Assembly (NCBI RefSeq): GCF_041200145.1
Contig: NZ_CP165734.1
Location: 2,232,001 to 2,296,000 of the forward strand
DNA length: 64,000 bases
Direction: 5' to 3'
DNA from: Bradyrhizobium sp. LLZ17
GTDB lineage: Bacteria > Pseudomonadota > Alphaproteobacteria > Rhizobiales > Xanthobacteraceae
The notes beneath the pieces are model-generated. The model saw nothing but the letters and a program-made list of their open reading frames with translations, ran no database searches and was not told where the DNA came from. Within the stretch, counting starts at the first letter, position 1, and each line of letters starts with the position of its first letter. Position numbers and translations under genes: made by a program. Of the stretch, positions 48,488 through 57,797 are shown in pieces.

Positions 48488-48593
48488 AGCCAAACCTCCG
48501 TTTGGTACATTTTGCCAGCTTGTTATCGACAGCCGGCGCGGGCAACTTTAAAAATTGAAGTGGCGCGGTTCATGATCTCAGCCGGAATTTGGC

Positions 48594-49316
48594 ATGGCGG
48601 AAAAGCGAGGATACGGTCAGTTCTGCCCCATCGCCCTTGCCGCCGAGATACTGGCGGAAAGATGGATGCCGCTCGTCATTCGTGAGCTGTTGTGTGGCAG
48701 CATTCGGTTCAACGACTTGCAGCGCGGGGTGCCGCGCATGTCCTCGGCACTGTTGGCACAGCGCCTCAGACAGCTGCAGTTCGCCGGCATCGTCGAGCGG
48801 CGGCGCGGTGAGGCGCGTAGTTTTGAGTACCATCTGACCCCAGCCGGGCGCGAACTATTTCCGGTAGTGGAGAGCATGGGCATTTGGGCGCAGCGCTGGC
48901 TGCGTCACGATCTTGTCGATACAGCGAACCTGGATCCCGACCTTCTGATGTGGGATATCCGTCGCAACGTTGCGGCCCGAGCTTCGCCGCGCGATGGGCG
49001 GTACGTCGTTGAGTTTCAGCTGTCAGGCGTCCCAATCAGCCGCCGCCGCTACTGGTTGATATTCGAGCACGGCATTGTTGATCTTTGCTATCGCATTCCA
49101 GGCTTTGATGTTGACCTATTCGTCGGCGCCAGTCTACACGTCCTGACGCAGGTCTGGCTGGGCCACATTTCGCTCAACCAGGCAATTCGGGAGGGGCAGC
49201 TGCGTCTTGACGGATCACATGATGACGTGACCGCGTTTCACTCGTGGTTCGCGCTGAGTATGTTCGCGCCGGCGGGACGCAAGCCGACCGGACAGAGTGA
49301 AGCTTCAGCCGAGTAG
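48594..49316 (+). CDS. HxlR-family transcriptional regulator with C-terminal ligand domain
   Basis: A 240-residue regulator: HxlR winged helix in residues 1-105 (YGQFCPIALAAEILAERWMPLVIRELL cut, FNDLQRGVPRMSSALLAQRL), with Cys11 where redox- or aldehyde-sensing HxlR members often have one. A second domain of about 110 residues follows (FQLSGVPISRRRYWLIFEHG, VWLGHISLNQAIREGQLRLDG), resembling an SCP2-like lipid-binding fold. It is divergent from the acyl-CoA dehydrogenase across 106 bases, so control of that gene by a hydrophobic or CoA-linked ligand is a fair inference. Confidence 0.82.
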   Translation: MAEKRGYGQFCPIALAAEILAERWMPLVIRELLCGSIRFNDLQRGVPRMSSALLAQRLRQLQFAGIVERRRGEARSFEYHLTPAGRELFPVVESMGIWAQRWLRHDLVDTANLDPDLLMWDIRRNVAARASPRDGRYVVEFQLSGVPISRRRYWLIFEHGIVDLCYRIPGFDVDLFVGASLHVLTQVWLGHISLNQAIREGQLRLDGSHDDVTAFHSWFALSMFAPAGRKPTGQSEASAE

Positions 49317-49492
49317 AGAGAGCATCTCTGTCGCCGGCATCAATCGGCTTTGTAGAATGGCAGCTGTTGGCCCATCTCTGATCTCCCGACCGGGGCCGGT
49401 GATGTCTGCTGTTGAGACCATCTGAGGTGTGACTTTCCCAGTGTGGCACGCTCGAGGTCGTAGAAGGTCGTTTCTGCACTTCGTCACGGCGC

Positions 49493-49906
49493 TCAGGTCC
49501 CTCTTTGCAGTCCGCTTGTCTGGAAATGCTCGACTGCCTCGTCAACGTGGACCCAATGATGCTTCGACCGCTCGAATGTCGAAAAGGCGGGAGCCGGAAA
49601 GCTGGGGTCGCCGAGCGCGCCAACCGCGACGCCGATGAGAGATGGCAAGGCGTCGGGCTTCCAATAGACCGTCGAGCCGCATGTTGGACAAAAATAGCAT
49701 CGCACCTTACGGCCGCTATCGCCGACGCGAATGAACTCCGTAGCCGTTCCTGAGATCTCGACGGTGTCGATTGCATGGAAAACGCCGAGGCCGAATGGCG
49801 AACCGGTTCGTCGCTGGCAGGCGAGGCAATGACACGCGACAATCAGCTTTGAGGTTTCTCGCAATTTCAGTGAAAGAGCGCCGCAAAGGCATTGGGCATT
49901 AGCCAT
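49493..49906 (-). CDS. GFA-family (glutathione-dependent formaldehyde-activating-like) protein
   Basis: A 137-residue zinc protein. Metal-binding Cys are seen in CLCGALSL (about residues 6-9), CHCLACQRRTGSPFG (about 29-43) and CYFCPTCGSTVYW (about 72-84), the standard GFA/CENP-V pattern. Most members bind zinc and have no proven enzymatic role. The ATG at 49906 has GGGAGA upstream; longer readings into the upstream gap are not supported. It lies alone between the HxlR and L,D-transpeptidase genes. Confidence 0.88.
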   Translation of the reverse strand: MANAQCLCGALSLKLRETSKLIVACHCLACQRRTGSPFGLGVFHAIDTVEISGTATEFIRVGDSGRKVRCYFCPTCGSTVYWKPDALPSLIGVAVGALGDPSFPAPAFSTFERSKHHWVHVDEAVEHFQTSGLQRGT

Positions 49907-50215
49907 GGGATCGTCTCCCGTCTTTCTCGGTGAGGTTACGTCGGAATGTGGGGATGAGACGCAGGATGGGCGGAGGAGCAAAGCCCGCGGGACCAAAGCA
50001 ACGGTCGCATGCGTCAGCTGACAAAATATCCTCTTTCGCAAGACCGCGGAAGACAAAACGCCTGAATGGTCGTCTGCGCGTCGCGCAATTTCCATGCTGC
50101 CGAACAAGCGAGCGCCGTTAACCACTGCCGACGGTTCCCATCTGGGCGACATCGCTTCGAACTTTCTTAAATCTTGCCGGGTACCTCTTTTGGGCATGGC
50201 GACCTGGGGAAAGAC
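49907..50215. other. Intergenic region, no gene seen
   Basis: This 309-base gap separates divergent GFA and L,D-transpeptidase genes and presumably holds both promoters. Short open frames here have no ribosome-binding site and a random composition. I see no RNA structure or repeat. Confidence 0.5.
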
Positions 50216-51046
50216 ATGAGGAAGCGGGCCAAACGTGGAAAGGCAGACACGCTCGCACTGCCGATGGCCGGTAGAGTTGCAATTAGCGCTGTGGCCCTCG
50301 CCGCATTGGGCTACGGTTTGCTGTCTCGCCCCTTGAGCGTGCAACCGATACGAAAGCCGTCCGCGCCCCAAGCCCAGGGATCGTCAACTCCGGTCTACGT
50401 GGCAGCTCCGGTTCATGCATCAGCACCGGCGCCGGCTCCGATTGTGGTCCCGGCCCCTCTGGCCGAACCACCAAAAGCCGCTGATGGTCCCGGAGCGTTT
50501 GTTCGGCAGGTGGTCGACTACGCCAGCCACCAGGCGCCGGGCACCGTGATCATCGATACCAAAAACACATTCCTCTATTTCGTTCTGAACGACGCGCAAG
50601 CGATGCGCTACGGCATCGGTGTCGGCCGCGAAGGCTTCACATGGTCCGGTGAACAGAGTGTGGCGCGTAAAATAGAATGGCCGGATTGGCGTCCGCCTGC
50701 AGAGATGCTCGTGCGACAGCCTTATCTGCCGCGGTTCATGGCAGGCGGTCCCGGCAACCCGCTCGGCGCCCGGGCGATGTATCTTGGCGAGACCGAATAT
50801 CGAATTCACGGCACCAACAAGCCCGATACGATCGGGAGGCGGGTTTCGTCCGGCTGTATCCGGCTGACCAATGAGGACGTCGTTGACCTCTACGAGCGGG
50901 TGAAAGTCGGAGCGAAAGTGATCGTGCTTCCCACAACCGCAGCCCATCGACCATCCCAGGGAGCGCCGCCCGAGGCCGCCTTCCGATCGCCGGATCCGGC
51001 GTCACGGTCGAACCGGCCCTCAGCGATGACCGCGCAGAACATCTGA
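50216..51046 (+). CDS. L,D-transpeptidase (YkuD family), periplasmic
   Basis: A 276-residue protein. A basic N-terminus and hydrophobic segment (GRVAISAVALAALGYGLL, about residues 18-35) form a signal anchor; a Pro/Ala-rich linker leads to the YkuD catalytic domain with HGTNKPDTIGRRVSSGCIRL, in which the His and Cys are catalytic. Such enzymes make 3-3 peptidoglycan cross-links or attach proteins to the wall. ATG 50216 follows GGGGAAAG; an earlier in-frame start at 50174 is unlikely. The end is Pro/Ser-rich and variable. Confidence 0.9.
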   Translation: MRKRAKRGKADTLALPMAGRVAISAVALAALGYGLLSRPLSVQPIRKPSAPQAQGSSTPVYVAAPVHASAPAPAPIVVPAPLAEPPKAADGPGAFVRQVVDYASHQAPGTVIIDTKNTFLYFVLNDAQAMRYGIGVGREGFTWSGEQSVARKIEWPDWRPPAEMLVRQPYLPRFMAGGPGNPLGARAMYLGETEYRIHGTNKPDTIGRRVSSGCIRLTNEDVVDLYERVKVGAKVIVLPTTAAHRPSQGAPPEAAFRSPDPASRSNRPSAMTAQNI

Positions 51047-51430
51047 AGCGCCGCTCCGCCGGGTCGACCGCTCTCTGCCGGATTCGCTACGCCGCGCTCC
51101 CAGGAAAATTGCAGTGAAAAGACGGCGCAGACGCAGAAAGGAAACCAACAGGTCCGCAGGCCGCCAGCCCCTTTGCGGATGCAAAGTAACCGGCCATTTC
51201 CTGCCTCCGCGACGAATGGACTAGAACGTTATGTGGAACTTTCCGGACCTGCCGTTCATTCAACGGTCAGTGTAATCCCGCCTCGTACTTGGCAGATGGA
51301 AAGAGGCCTACGTTCGGGAACTAAGCTTAAGTCTAACTAGCCACCCCGAAACCTAGAAATACGCGGGCGTCCCTGCCTCGAATAAGTGGGCAAAAGTCGG
51401 CACATCGATGCCGCCAACAGGGACGGAAAC
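51047..51430. other. Intergenic region upstream of the oxalate/formate antiporter
   Basis: This 384-base gap holds no gene I can support. It is less GC-rich than its surroundings near 51280-51350 (CTTAAGTCTAACTAG), which suits a promoter for the antiporter. I see no terminator hairpin with a T-run after the L,D-transpeptidase. Confidence 0.4.
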
Positions 51431-52702
51431 ATGACGACAGCAACCATTGATTCCCGATCACCCGCAGTTCCGGCGACGCGGCGAAGTCAGCTCATCTGCT
51501 GCGTCCTATGCATGGTACTGATCGCCAACCTGCAGTACGGCTGGACGCTCTTCGTCAATCCGATCAGCCAGGCACATGGCTGGTCGATCGCATCGATCCA
51601 AGTTGCATTTAGCATCTTCATTGCCCTCGAGACCTGGCTGACGCCGATCCATGGCTGGATCGTTGACAGTCTCGGCGGACGACGTGGCGCCAAGCTGGTC
51701 GTGGCGGTTGGAGGCATCCTGGTCGCTCTCGGTTGGATTATCAACGCGTACGCAGAATCCCTCGCAATGCTCTATCTCGGTGCGGTGGTCGGCGGCACTG
51801 GAGGCGGAGCGGTGTACGCGACCTGTGTCGGCCAAGCAGTCAAATGGTTTCCCGACCGTCGCGGTTTGGCCGTCGGTCTTACGGCTGCCGGATACGGGGC
51901 CGGCGCAGCGCTGACCGTCGTTCCTATTCGCGCAGTGATCGATGCTGCCGGATACCAAGCAGCTTTTTTCTGGTTCGGGCTGGTCCAGGGTGGACTTGTC
52001 TTCGTCCTGGCGTGGTTCTTGCGGGCACCGGATCCCGACGAGATGGTCGGCGTCGCCGCACCAAGAGTGATGCAGACGACGCGTAGCTACACGCCTCGGC
52101 AAGCATTGGGCACCGGGGTATTCTGGCTACTTTACATCATGTTCATCATGGTGTCGGCGAGCGGGTTGATGGCAACCGCGCAGATCGCACCGATTGCCAA
52201 GGACTTCAATATTGGGAACGTGGCGATCCTGTTCGGCGCGTCGGCGCTGAGCGTGGCGCTGGTCGTCGACAGCATCTGCAATGGTGGAGCGCGTCCTCTG
52301 TTTGGCTGGATCTCAGACCAGATTGGCCGCGAATACACCATGGCGATCGCGTTCGGTCTGGGCGGAGTAGCATACTGGTTGCTGGGGACTTTGGGTCATG
52401 CCCCCTGGGCATTCGTTCTCTTCGCTGCGCTGATCTTCCTGACGTGGGGTGAAATCTTCAGCCTATTCCCGTCCACGTGCACGGACACTTTCGGAACCAA
52501 ATTTGCAACCGTCAATCTCAGCCTGCTCTACACGGCCAAAGGCGCGTCGGCCTTCCTCGTGCCGATTGCCAATCTCATCAAATCAGCGAGCGGCGGTTGG
52601 CATTTGGTATTCGTGTTGACTGCCATCATGAACTTCGCGGTGGTGGCATTGGCTCTATTTGTGCTCAAGCCGTTGCGGCAGCGATTCCTGAGCAACGGCT
52701 GA
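51431..52702 (+). CDS. oxlT: Oxalate/formate antiporter (OxlT-like MFS transporter)
   Basis: A 423-residue MFS protein with 12 helices. The N-terminal region (LICCVLCMVLIANLQYGWTL, then FVNPISQAHGW) and the interdomain motif (GWIVDSLGGRRGAKL) are typical of the oxalate:formate exchange family, which in Bradyrhizobium imports oxalate and exports formate. Formate made this way could feed the Fds dehydrogenase 40 kb upstream, though no oxalate decarboxylation genes lie in the window. ATG 51431 follows GGGACGGA. A 52-residue membrane protein gene follows on the same strand. Confidence 0.85.
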   Translation: MTTATIDSRSPAVPATRRSQLICCVLCMVLIANLQYGWTLFVNPISQAHGWSIASIQVAFSIFIALETWLTPIHGWIVDSLGGRRGAKLVVAVGGILVALGWIINAYAESLAMLYLGAVVGGTGGGAVYATCVGQAVKWFPDRRGLAVGLTAAGYGAGAALTVVPIRAVIDAAGYQAAFFWFGLVQGGLVFVLAWFLRAPDPDEMVGVAAPRVMQTTRSYTPRQALGTGVFWLLYIMFIMVSASGLMATAQIAPIAKDFNIGNVAILFGASALSVALVVDSICNGGARPLFGWISDQIGREYTMAIAFGLGGVAYWLLGTLGHAPWAFVLFAALIFLTWGEIFSLFPSTCTDTFGTKFATVNLSLLYTAKGASAFLVPIANLIKSASGGWHLVFVLTAIMNFAVVALALFVLKPLRQRFLSNG

Positions 52703-52777
52703 AGCCGAGGCCGTTAATGCGACGCGCATGCTGGCGAAGCACTCACGCGAGGGACTTCGCGGAAAGGAGGCGTCCCC

Positions 52778-52936
52778 TTGCCCACTGAGCTGCCAGTCAG
52801 AACCCGATTCCCGCTGGCGTCCGAGTTTCAGCTGATCGCGCTGGCCTCGTTCCTGCCGTGGTGCTTGAGCCTGCTCCTCGCCCACCACGATCCCGCTATT
52901 GCGCACGCGTTTCTGCTCACGGGACAGCTCGGCTGA
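52778..52936 (+). CDS. Small membrane protein following oxlT, TTG start
   Basis: TTG 52778 is preceded by AAAGGAGG with ideal spacing, one of the strongest ribosome-binding sites in the window. The frame reads MPTELPVRTRFPLASEFQLI, with one hydrophobic helix (ALASFLPWCLSLLLA, about residues 21-36) and a short HHDPAIAHAFLLTGQLG end. It lies 75 bases after oxlT on the same strand, suggesting a companion of the antiporter, although no role is known. It is 52 residues. Confidence 0.6.
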   Translation: MPTELPVRTRFPLASEFQLIALASFLPWCLSLLLAHHDPAIAHAFLLTGQLG

Positions 52937-52958
52937 TGGACAGCCGCGCCGATACACC

Positions 52959-53195
52959 TCAACCGCCGCTCCATCGGGTCGATCCCTTGCCCCGATCGGC
53001 TGTGGCCCGTCGAACCGCTATCACCATCCAATCCCGCAACAATCCCCTATCCTCCTTCGAAAACGAAGCACCCCGCTTAAGATCGTCCAGCGTATCGCCG
53101 CGATGGCATCGCGCGAAATCCTCCCGGATGAGGGATTCGAGATAGGCGCGATCCTCCTCGCGAATTGGGCCAGGGCCGTAGTCTGCCATAGGCAT
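52959..53195 (-). CDS. Small hypothetical protein
   Basis: A 78-residue frame: MPMADYGPGPIREEDRAYLE, then LIREDFARCHRGDTLDDLKR and a helical end. The charge pattern and codon use look like a real soluble helical protein. The start could be ATG 53195 or 53189; neither has a good ribosome-binding site. It is convergent with the small membrane protein after oxlT. Confidence 0.45.
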   Translation of the reverse strand: MPMADYGPGPIREEDRAYLESLIREDFARCHRGDTLDDLKRGASFSKEDRGLLRDWMVIAVRRATADRGKGSTRWSGG

Positions 53196-53332
53196 CGTGT
53201 CAGCTGAATCTTCGGATCCGCAGTGGCTGCTGAACGGCCGCGGCCGATCGGCAGCCGGTGCAATCGATCAAGACGACGGGAACGATCTACAAGCACTGAC
53301 GTTCTCTGATCGATCGACGGGCTGGTGACGGA

Positions 53333-53554
53333 ATGGACGATTATCGAGATCTCATGGGCATAAGCCTTGTGCTGCTAAGCGCCGGCATCATGTTGGTCGC
53401 GGGCGGGCTCTATCTCGACCACAGAATGGCGCATCCGCCAAACGACGCGCCGGGCGCGCCAGAAATCTCTTCGCCCATGGTTTCCCACGCGCCCTCCCCG
53501 CACCAAAACGCCGCCGAGCCTCGGCAGCCGACTGCGAACAGCCATCAGACCTAG
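53333..53554 (+). CDS. Small membrane protein
   Basis: A 73-residue protein: MDDYRDLMGISLVLLSAGIML carries one helix (about residues 8-27), then LDHRMAHPPNDAPGAPEISS and a Pro/His/Gln-rich tail. ATG 53333 lies after GTGACGGA. It is convergent with ftsH, 49 bases away. No family recognised. Confidence 0.5.
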   Translation: MDDYRDLMGISLVLLSAGIMLVAGGLYLDHRMAHPPNDAPGAPEISSPMVSHAPSPHQNAAEPRQPTANSHQT

Positions 53555-53603
53555 CCCGCTGCAAAGCTGGCAATGCCGCGGAGCCTACTCAACGGCCGGC
53601 TGC

Positions 53604-55457
53604 TCAAACGGCCCGCAGACCTTCCTTCGCGCCTTCTTTGGGCATCTCCCGGATCAGCGCATCGATCTCGCTTTGCTCCAGCGTCTCCTTTTCCAGCAGC
53701 TTTTTGGCGGCACGATCCAGGATCGAACGGCGCGTCGTCAGCAGGTCTTCGGTCCGCTCAAGGACCCGGTCGACGATATCCTTGACCTCGCGGTCGACGG
53801 CGGCCGCGGTTTCCTCGGCATAGTCGCGCTCGCGCACCGGATAGGGCCGGTCGGCGCTCGCCAGGAAATTACCGGGATCGCGCTCGTAGGCGACGCTGCC
53901 GAGCTTTTCCGACATGCCGTAGCGCGTCACCATGCTGCGGGCGATGTCGGTGACGCGGCGCAGATCGTCGGCCGCGCCGGTGGAGAGATGACCGAACACG
54001 ATCAACTCTGCCGCGCGGCCGCCGAGCAGAACGGCCATCTTGTTCTCCAGCTCCTCCTTGGTCATCAGGAAGCGGTCCTCGATCGGCCTTTGAATGGTGT
54101 AGCCGAGCGCGCCGACGCCCCGCGGGATGATGGAGATCTTGTGCACGGGATCGACCCCGGGCAGCGAGAGCGCGACCAGCGCGTGCCCCATCTCGTGATA
54201 GGCGACGATCTCGCGCTCCTTCGGATTGAGCAGGCGGTTGCGCTTCTCCAATCCCGCGACCATACGCTCGACGGCGTTGTTGAAATCACGCATGCCGACC
54301 GCCTCGGCGCCACGGCGGGTTGCCAGAAGCGCGGCTTCGTTGACGAGATTGGCAAGATCGGCACCGGTAAATCCGGGCGTCAAGCCGGCTACGGCATCGA
54401 CGTCGACATCGGGGGCGAGCCGCACAATCTTCATATGCACCGCGAGAATGTCGCGGCGGCCCTTCTTGTCGGGCCGGTCGACCAGCACCTGGCGGTCAAA
54501 GCGGCCGGCGCGCAGCAGAGCGGGATCGAGGATTTCCGGGCGATTGGTCGCAGCCAGGATGACGAGGCCGGAGCGCGAGTCGAATCCATCGAGCTCGACC
54601 AGGAGCTGGTTCAAGGTCTGTTCCTTCTCGTCGTGCCCGCCGGCGAACGGGCCGATGCCACGTGCACGGCCGAGCGCGTCGAGCTCGTCGATGAAGATGA
54701 TCGCGGGCGCCTTGTCGTGCGCCTGCTGGAACAGGTCGCGCACGCGGGCTGCGCCGACGCCGACAAACATCTCGACGAACTCGGAGCCCGAGATCGAGAA
54801 GAACGGCACCTTCGCCTCGCCCGCCACGGCCTTGGCCAGCAAGGTCTTGCCGGTGCCGGGCGGCCCGACCAGCAGCACGCCTTTCGGCATGCGGCCGCCA
54901 AGCCGTCCGTAATCGGTGGGATTCTTCAAGAAATCCACGACCTCGCGAAGCTCGTCCTTGGCTTCATCGACGCCGGCGACATCGGCGAAGGTGATCCCGG
55001 TATTGGCCTCGACATAGATCTTGGCCTTGCTCTTGCCGATCTGCATCAGCCCGCCGCCGAGACCGCCGCTTTGTGCGAGGCGCTGGCCGATGTACCACCA
55101 GATGCCGAAGAACAGCAGCACCGGCATGATCCACGAGAGCAAGTCGCGAAAGAAGGTGCTCTCGATCTGCCCGGTGAAGCGGACGTGATATTTTTCAAGC
55201 TCCTGAGCGGTGTCCTGGTCGACCCGCGTGGTCACGAATTGCTTCTGTCCGCCGGGCAACGGCTCCTTCAGGGTGCCCTGCACGGTGCGATCGGAAACGC
55301 CGACACTGTCGACTTTGCCGTCACGAAGCAACTGCTGGTACTGGCTGTAGGGGATCACGGCGATCCTGTTCGCCGTAACGATGACGTACTGGATGAAGAA
55401 CAGCGCGAAGATCGCGAAGACGGCATACGCCACGTTGAAGCGGGTGTTCTTGGTCAT
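53604..55457 (-). CDS. ftsH: ATP-dependent zinc metalloprotease FtsH, second type
   Basis: A 617-residue membrane AAA+ protease. Two helices (about residues 7-24 and 108-127) flank a periplasmic domain; the AAA module has Walker A GPPGTGKT, Walker [12 protein letters not shown] and the SRH region ([20 protein letters not shown]), and the M41 peptidase has HEMGH as zinc site. It differs from the housekeeping FtsH I would expect (different N-terminus and a shorter C-terminus), so it is probably an additional paralogue. ATG 55457 begins [20 protein letters not shown]; a TTG at 55505 would add 16 residues. Confidence 0.92.
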   Translation of the reverse strand: MTKNTRFNVAYAVFAIFALFFIQYVIVTANRIAVIPYSQYQQLLRDGKVDSVGVSDRTVQGTLKEPLPGGQKQFVTTRVDQDTAQELEKYHVRFTGQIESTFFRDLLSWIMPVLLFFGIWWYIGQRLAQSGGLGGGLMQIGKSKAKIYVEANTGITFADVAGVDEAKDELREVVDFLKNPTDYGRLGGRMPKGVLLVGPPGTGKTLLAKAVAGEAKVPFFSISGSEFVEMFVGVGAARVRDLFQQAHDKAPAIIFIDELDALGRARGIGPFAGGHDEKEQTLNQLLVELDGFDSRSGLVILAATNRPEILDPALLRAGRFDRQVLVDRPDKKGRRDILAVHMKIVRLAPDVDVDAVAGLTPGFTGADLANLVNEAALLATRRGAEAVGMRDFNNAVERMVAGLEKRNRLLNPKEREIVAYHEMGHALVALSLPGVDPVHKISIIPRGVGALGYTIQRPIEDRFLMTKEELENKMAVLLGGRAAELIVFGHLSTGAADDLRRVTDIARSMVTRYGMSEKLGSVAYERDPGNFLASADRPYPVRERDYAEETAAAVDREVKDIVDRVLERTEDLLTTRRSILDRAAKKLLEKETLEQSEIDALIREMPKEGAKEGLRAV

Positions 55458-55607
55458 GCCAAAGCTCGACTTGTGCCGGCGCCGCAGCGCAAGCCCCGGG
55501 AACAACCAGAGACGGCGAGCTTGGTTTCACGGGGCGTGATGAGCCGCGCCGGAACACGCTGGAACGCGCGTCGCCCGCTTGCGCCGGTGCGAAGCGTTCT
55601 GTGATGC

Positions 55608-55633
55608 AAAAAGGCCCGGTTGAAAACCGGGCC
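55608..55633 (-). terminator. Intrinsic terminator of the Tyr/Pro-rich secreted protein gene
   Basis: On the minus strand a perfect stem GGCCCGGTT/AACCGGGCC with a three-base loop is followed at once by TTTTT. It begins eight bases past the stop of the gene at 55641-55934, which it evidently terminates. Confidence 0.85.
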
Positions 55634-55640
55634 ATTCTTC

Positions 55641-55934
55641 TCACCACCAGCCGTACCAGCCGGGATAGACCGGCGGATAGTAGCGAACCACCCGATATCG
55701 CGGACCGACGTAATAGGGTGGCGGGCCATAGACCGGTTCAACATAGACTGGGGGTGCGGCATAGACCGGCGGCGCGGCCGCGGCGGCCAATGTTCCCGCA
55801 AACAGCCCCAGAGCAAGTCCGGGGCCAATTCCGGGGCCGCCCCAGTCATGATGTCGCCATTGGGCCGAAGCCGGCGCAACCGATCCGATGAGGAGCGTTG
55901 CTGCGGCGGCAATTGCAAGAGCAAGCTTTCTCAT
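55641..55934 (-). CDS. Small secreted Tyr/Pro-rich protein
   Basis: A 97-residue protein with a clean signal peptide (MRKLALAIAAAATLLIGSVA, cleavage ASA-Q), a Gly/Ala-rich hydrophobic segment (about residues 36-58) and a tail of repeated PPVY/PPYY/YPPVYPGW motifs. Such small periplasmic or surface proteins are common in rhizobia, with unknown roles. A perfect terminator follows. It is not part of the ftsH operon, because that gene follows the terminator. Confidence 0.82.
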   Translation of the reverse strand: MRKLALAIAAAATLLIGSVAPASAQWRHHDWGGPGIGPGLALGLFAGTLAAAAAPPVYAAPPVYVEPVYGPPPYYVGPRYRVVRYYPPVYPGWYGWW

Positions 55935-56117
55935 GTCATTTCCTCAACCAGTTTTCCGCGCCATGCGCGCGATGCTTTCCCTCTTATGGTTCCGTGTCGC
56001 CGAACACTGTCCGGCTTGAGTGTTCAAATTAGAACCGGCCGAGGCGAGTTCAAGTCCAAGCAAGAGCTGGGCAGTCGCCATACCCGAGGGCCTCGAATAT
56101 TGCATCCCCGTTCGGCG

Positions 56118-57056
56118 TCACCCCTTCGTGCTGGCCGTCTTGTCGAGCGCGGCACGCAAGCCGTTGGCGAGCTTGATCGCGTCGTCGTTGGCCCAGAAGT
56201 GCATGAAGAACAGGCGCGGCTGTTCGTCCAGCATGTGGCTATGGAGTGCCGTCACGTTGATGCCGTGCGATCGCAGCGCCTTGATCACGGGGTTCACCTC
56301 GTCGCTGGTCATGACGAAATCGCCGGTGATGGCCGCCTTGCCGCCGCCGGTCGGTTGAAAGTTGATGCCAATTGCGACGCCGAGCGGAGCCGCAGGGCTC
56401 AACTGTATCCCTTCCTCGCTCACCGGATCGCGGCGCGGAACGTTGAACTGATAGACCCCGCCGTTGGCCTGCCCCTTGACGCCGATGATCTGGTCGAGTT
56501 GCGCCGTGTCGAGATCGACAGCCGGCGGAGGGGCCGCCGCCGCCGACAGCGGCGTCTTGCTTTCGGCAAGCCCATCCCGGATGGCGGTCGCGATCTTGAT
56601 CGGGTCGCCGTGCCCGGCCACGTGCATGTAGAAGGTCGCCGGATTGGCGCCGAGCAGATGATTGTGAACGGCGGTGATCTCGAGCCCGCCCGCGATCATC
56701 TTCGCCATGACCGGGTTGATTTCGGATTCGAGCAGCACCAGGTCGCCCATCGCCATGGCGCCGCCATGCGCGGGCTTGAATGCGACCCAGCCGCCAAGCG
56801 CGAGTGCCGGTTTGATGGTCACGCCATCAAGCGTCACCGTGAGGTCGGTGCGGGGAAAGCCGTAACGATGCACGTCGCCGCTGACCGCCGCCTTTCGGCC
56901 CAGCGTCTCGTCGACCTTCTGCCAGTCGGCATCTTGCGCGTGAGCGGTCGCGACGAAGAGTTCGGCGAAGGCTCGCCAATCCACCACCTGAACGCCTGCG
57001 CTGGTCGTGCAGAAGCACGCGCCGATGCCAATCAACGCCGAGATTGTCTTTCGCAT
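56118..57056 (-). CDS. DUF1259 protein, secreted, two-domain
   Basis: A 312-residue exported protein: signal peptide MRKTISALIGIGACFCTTSA, then two copies of the DUF1259 (LppY/LpqO) domain, about residues 50-165 and 190-305. Each copy has the pattern GDxxxxxxEINPVMxxxxxxGxxITAxHxHxL (VHNHLLGANPATFYMHVAG; LHSHMLDEQPRLFFMHFWA), a likely metal or ligand site. ATG 57056 has GGGAG upstream. The domain is known from mycobacterial lipoproteins and widespread bacterial proteins; the function is unknown. A PepSY-like small gene lies 48 bases upstream on the same strand. Confidence 0.85.
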   Translation of the reverse strand: MRKTISALIGIGACFCTTSAGVQVVDWRAFAELFVATAHAQDADWQKVDETLGRKAAVSGDVHRYGFPRTDLTVTLDGVTIKPALALGGWVAFKPAHGGAMAMGDLVLLESEINPVMAKMIAGGLEITAVHNHLLGANPATFYMHVAGHGDPIKIATAIRDGLAESKTPLSAAAAPPPAVDLDTAQLDQIIGVKGQANGGVYQFNVPRRDPVSEEGIQLSPAAPLGVAIGINFQPTGGGKAAITGDFVMTSDEVNPVIKALRSHGINVTALHSHMLDEQPRLFFMHFWANDDAIKLANGLRAALDKTASTKG

Positions 57057-57104
57057 GGATCTAACTCCCTTGATTTCAATTGGGGGCCTCAAGCAGCCGG
57101 CGGT

Positions 57105-57338
57105 TTACTTTTGCTCCTTGACCTGGCCGCTGCTGTCGACGACGAGCCGCACTTCCTTGCCATCCTTCACGGCCTTGGCCGTCGTGCCCTCGGCGGTCGA
57201 CTTGATATCACTGACCTGCGAGTAGCCGGCCCCCTTAATCCTCGCGACGAGTTCCTCTTGTGTCAGGGCGTGTGCGGTCGATGCGCCGGCCGCAATCGCA
57301 AGCAATAGAACGGTACGGAAGGTTGTTCGTGTTCGCAT
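57105..57338 (-). CDS. Small secreted PepSY-like protein
   Basis: A 77-residue protein: signal peptide MRTRTTFRTVLLLAIAAGAS (cleavage AHA-L), then TQEELVARIKGAGYSQVSDI and GTTAKAVKDGKEVRLVVDSS, a single PepSY-type fold (helix, then beta hairpins) thought to bind peptides or inhibit proteases. ATG 57338 has AGGAGAAG upstream. It is 48 bases before the DUF1259 gene on the same strand, probably one operon. Confidence 0.82.
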   Translation of the reverse strand: MRTRTTFRTVLLLAIAAGASTAHALTQEELVARIKGAGYSQVSDIKSTAEGTTAKAVKDGKEVRLVVDSSGQVKEQK

Positions 57339-57797
57339 GATCTTCTCCTGGTCATGTCCCTGCCCCAGGTGAGCTCTGTTTCGCGATTTTGCCCGGACCT
57401 GACGAGGCGCAGCACGGCGCGCACAGCGATGCGACCGGCGGGCGCCGTGCCGAAAAAGTCGAGACAATCTGTCGCTGAAATCGGAGATGTAAGATGACAT
57501 GCTGCGCCCTTGGTGATCAGGACGCGATGCTTCGGCATGTCGCCTCGCGGGGAGATCGCACATCCCCGAACCCGAAATAAAAACCCGAGAGCGGGAGCTG
57601 TCAACCGGCCTGTGGCTCGCGCGGCCACCGAAGCCGCCGGCCGGCCTCACGACAAGTTCACCGTTCCGGCGGAACCGCGCCGGCCCGTCTTGAAACTCGG
57701 CGCCGGTCTCGTTACTATCTTCGCGTGGGGACAAAGCAGACTCCCCGTGAGGCTTCGGTCCAAGCTCTGCGCAGCACGCCACTCGTGGAGCTTGCGC
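57339..57797. other. Divergent intergenic region, no gene seen
   Basis: This 459-base gap lies between the PepSY-like gene and the Cj0069-family gene. The plus-strand frame is open through part of it (from 57510), but the composition there is Arg-rich and unlike the gene, and the gene has a good start at 57798. I see no repeat or RNA structure. Confidence 0.4.

Noticed and set aside
51235..51256. GGAAC and CGTT elements resembling an EcfG general-stress promoter before oxlT
   Set aside because: The spacing is 13 bases, whereas about 16-17 is needed.
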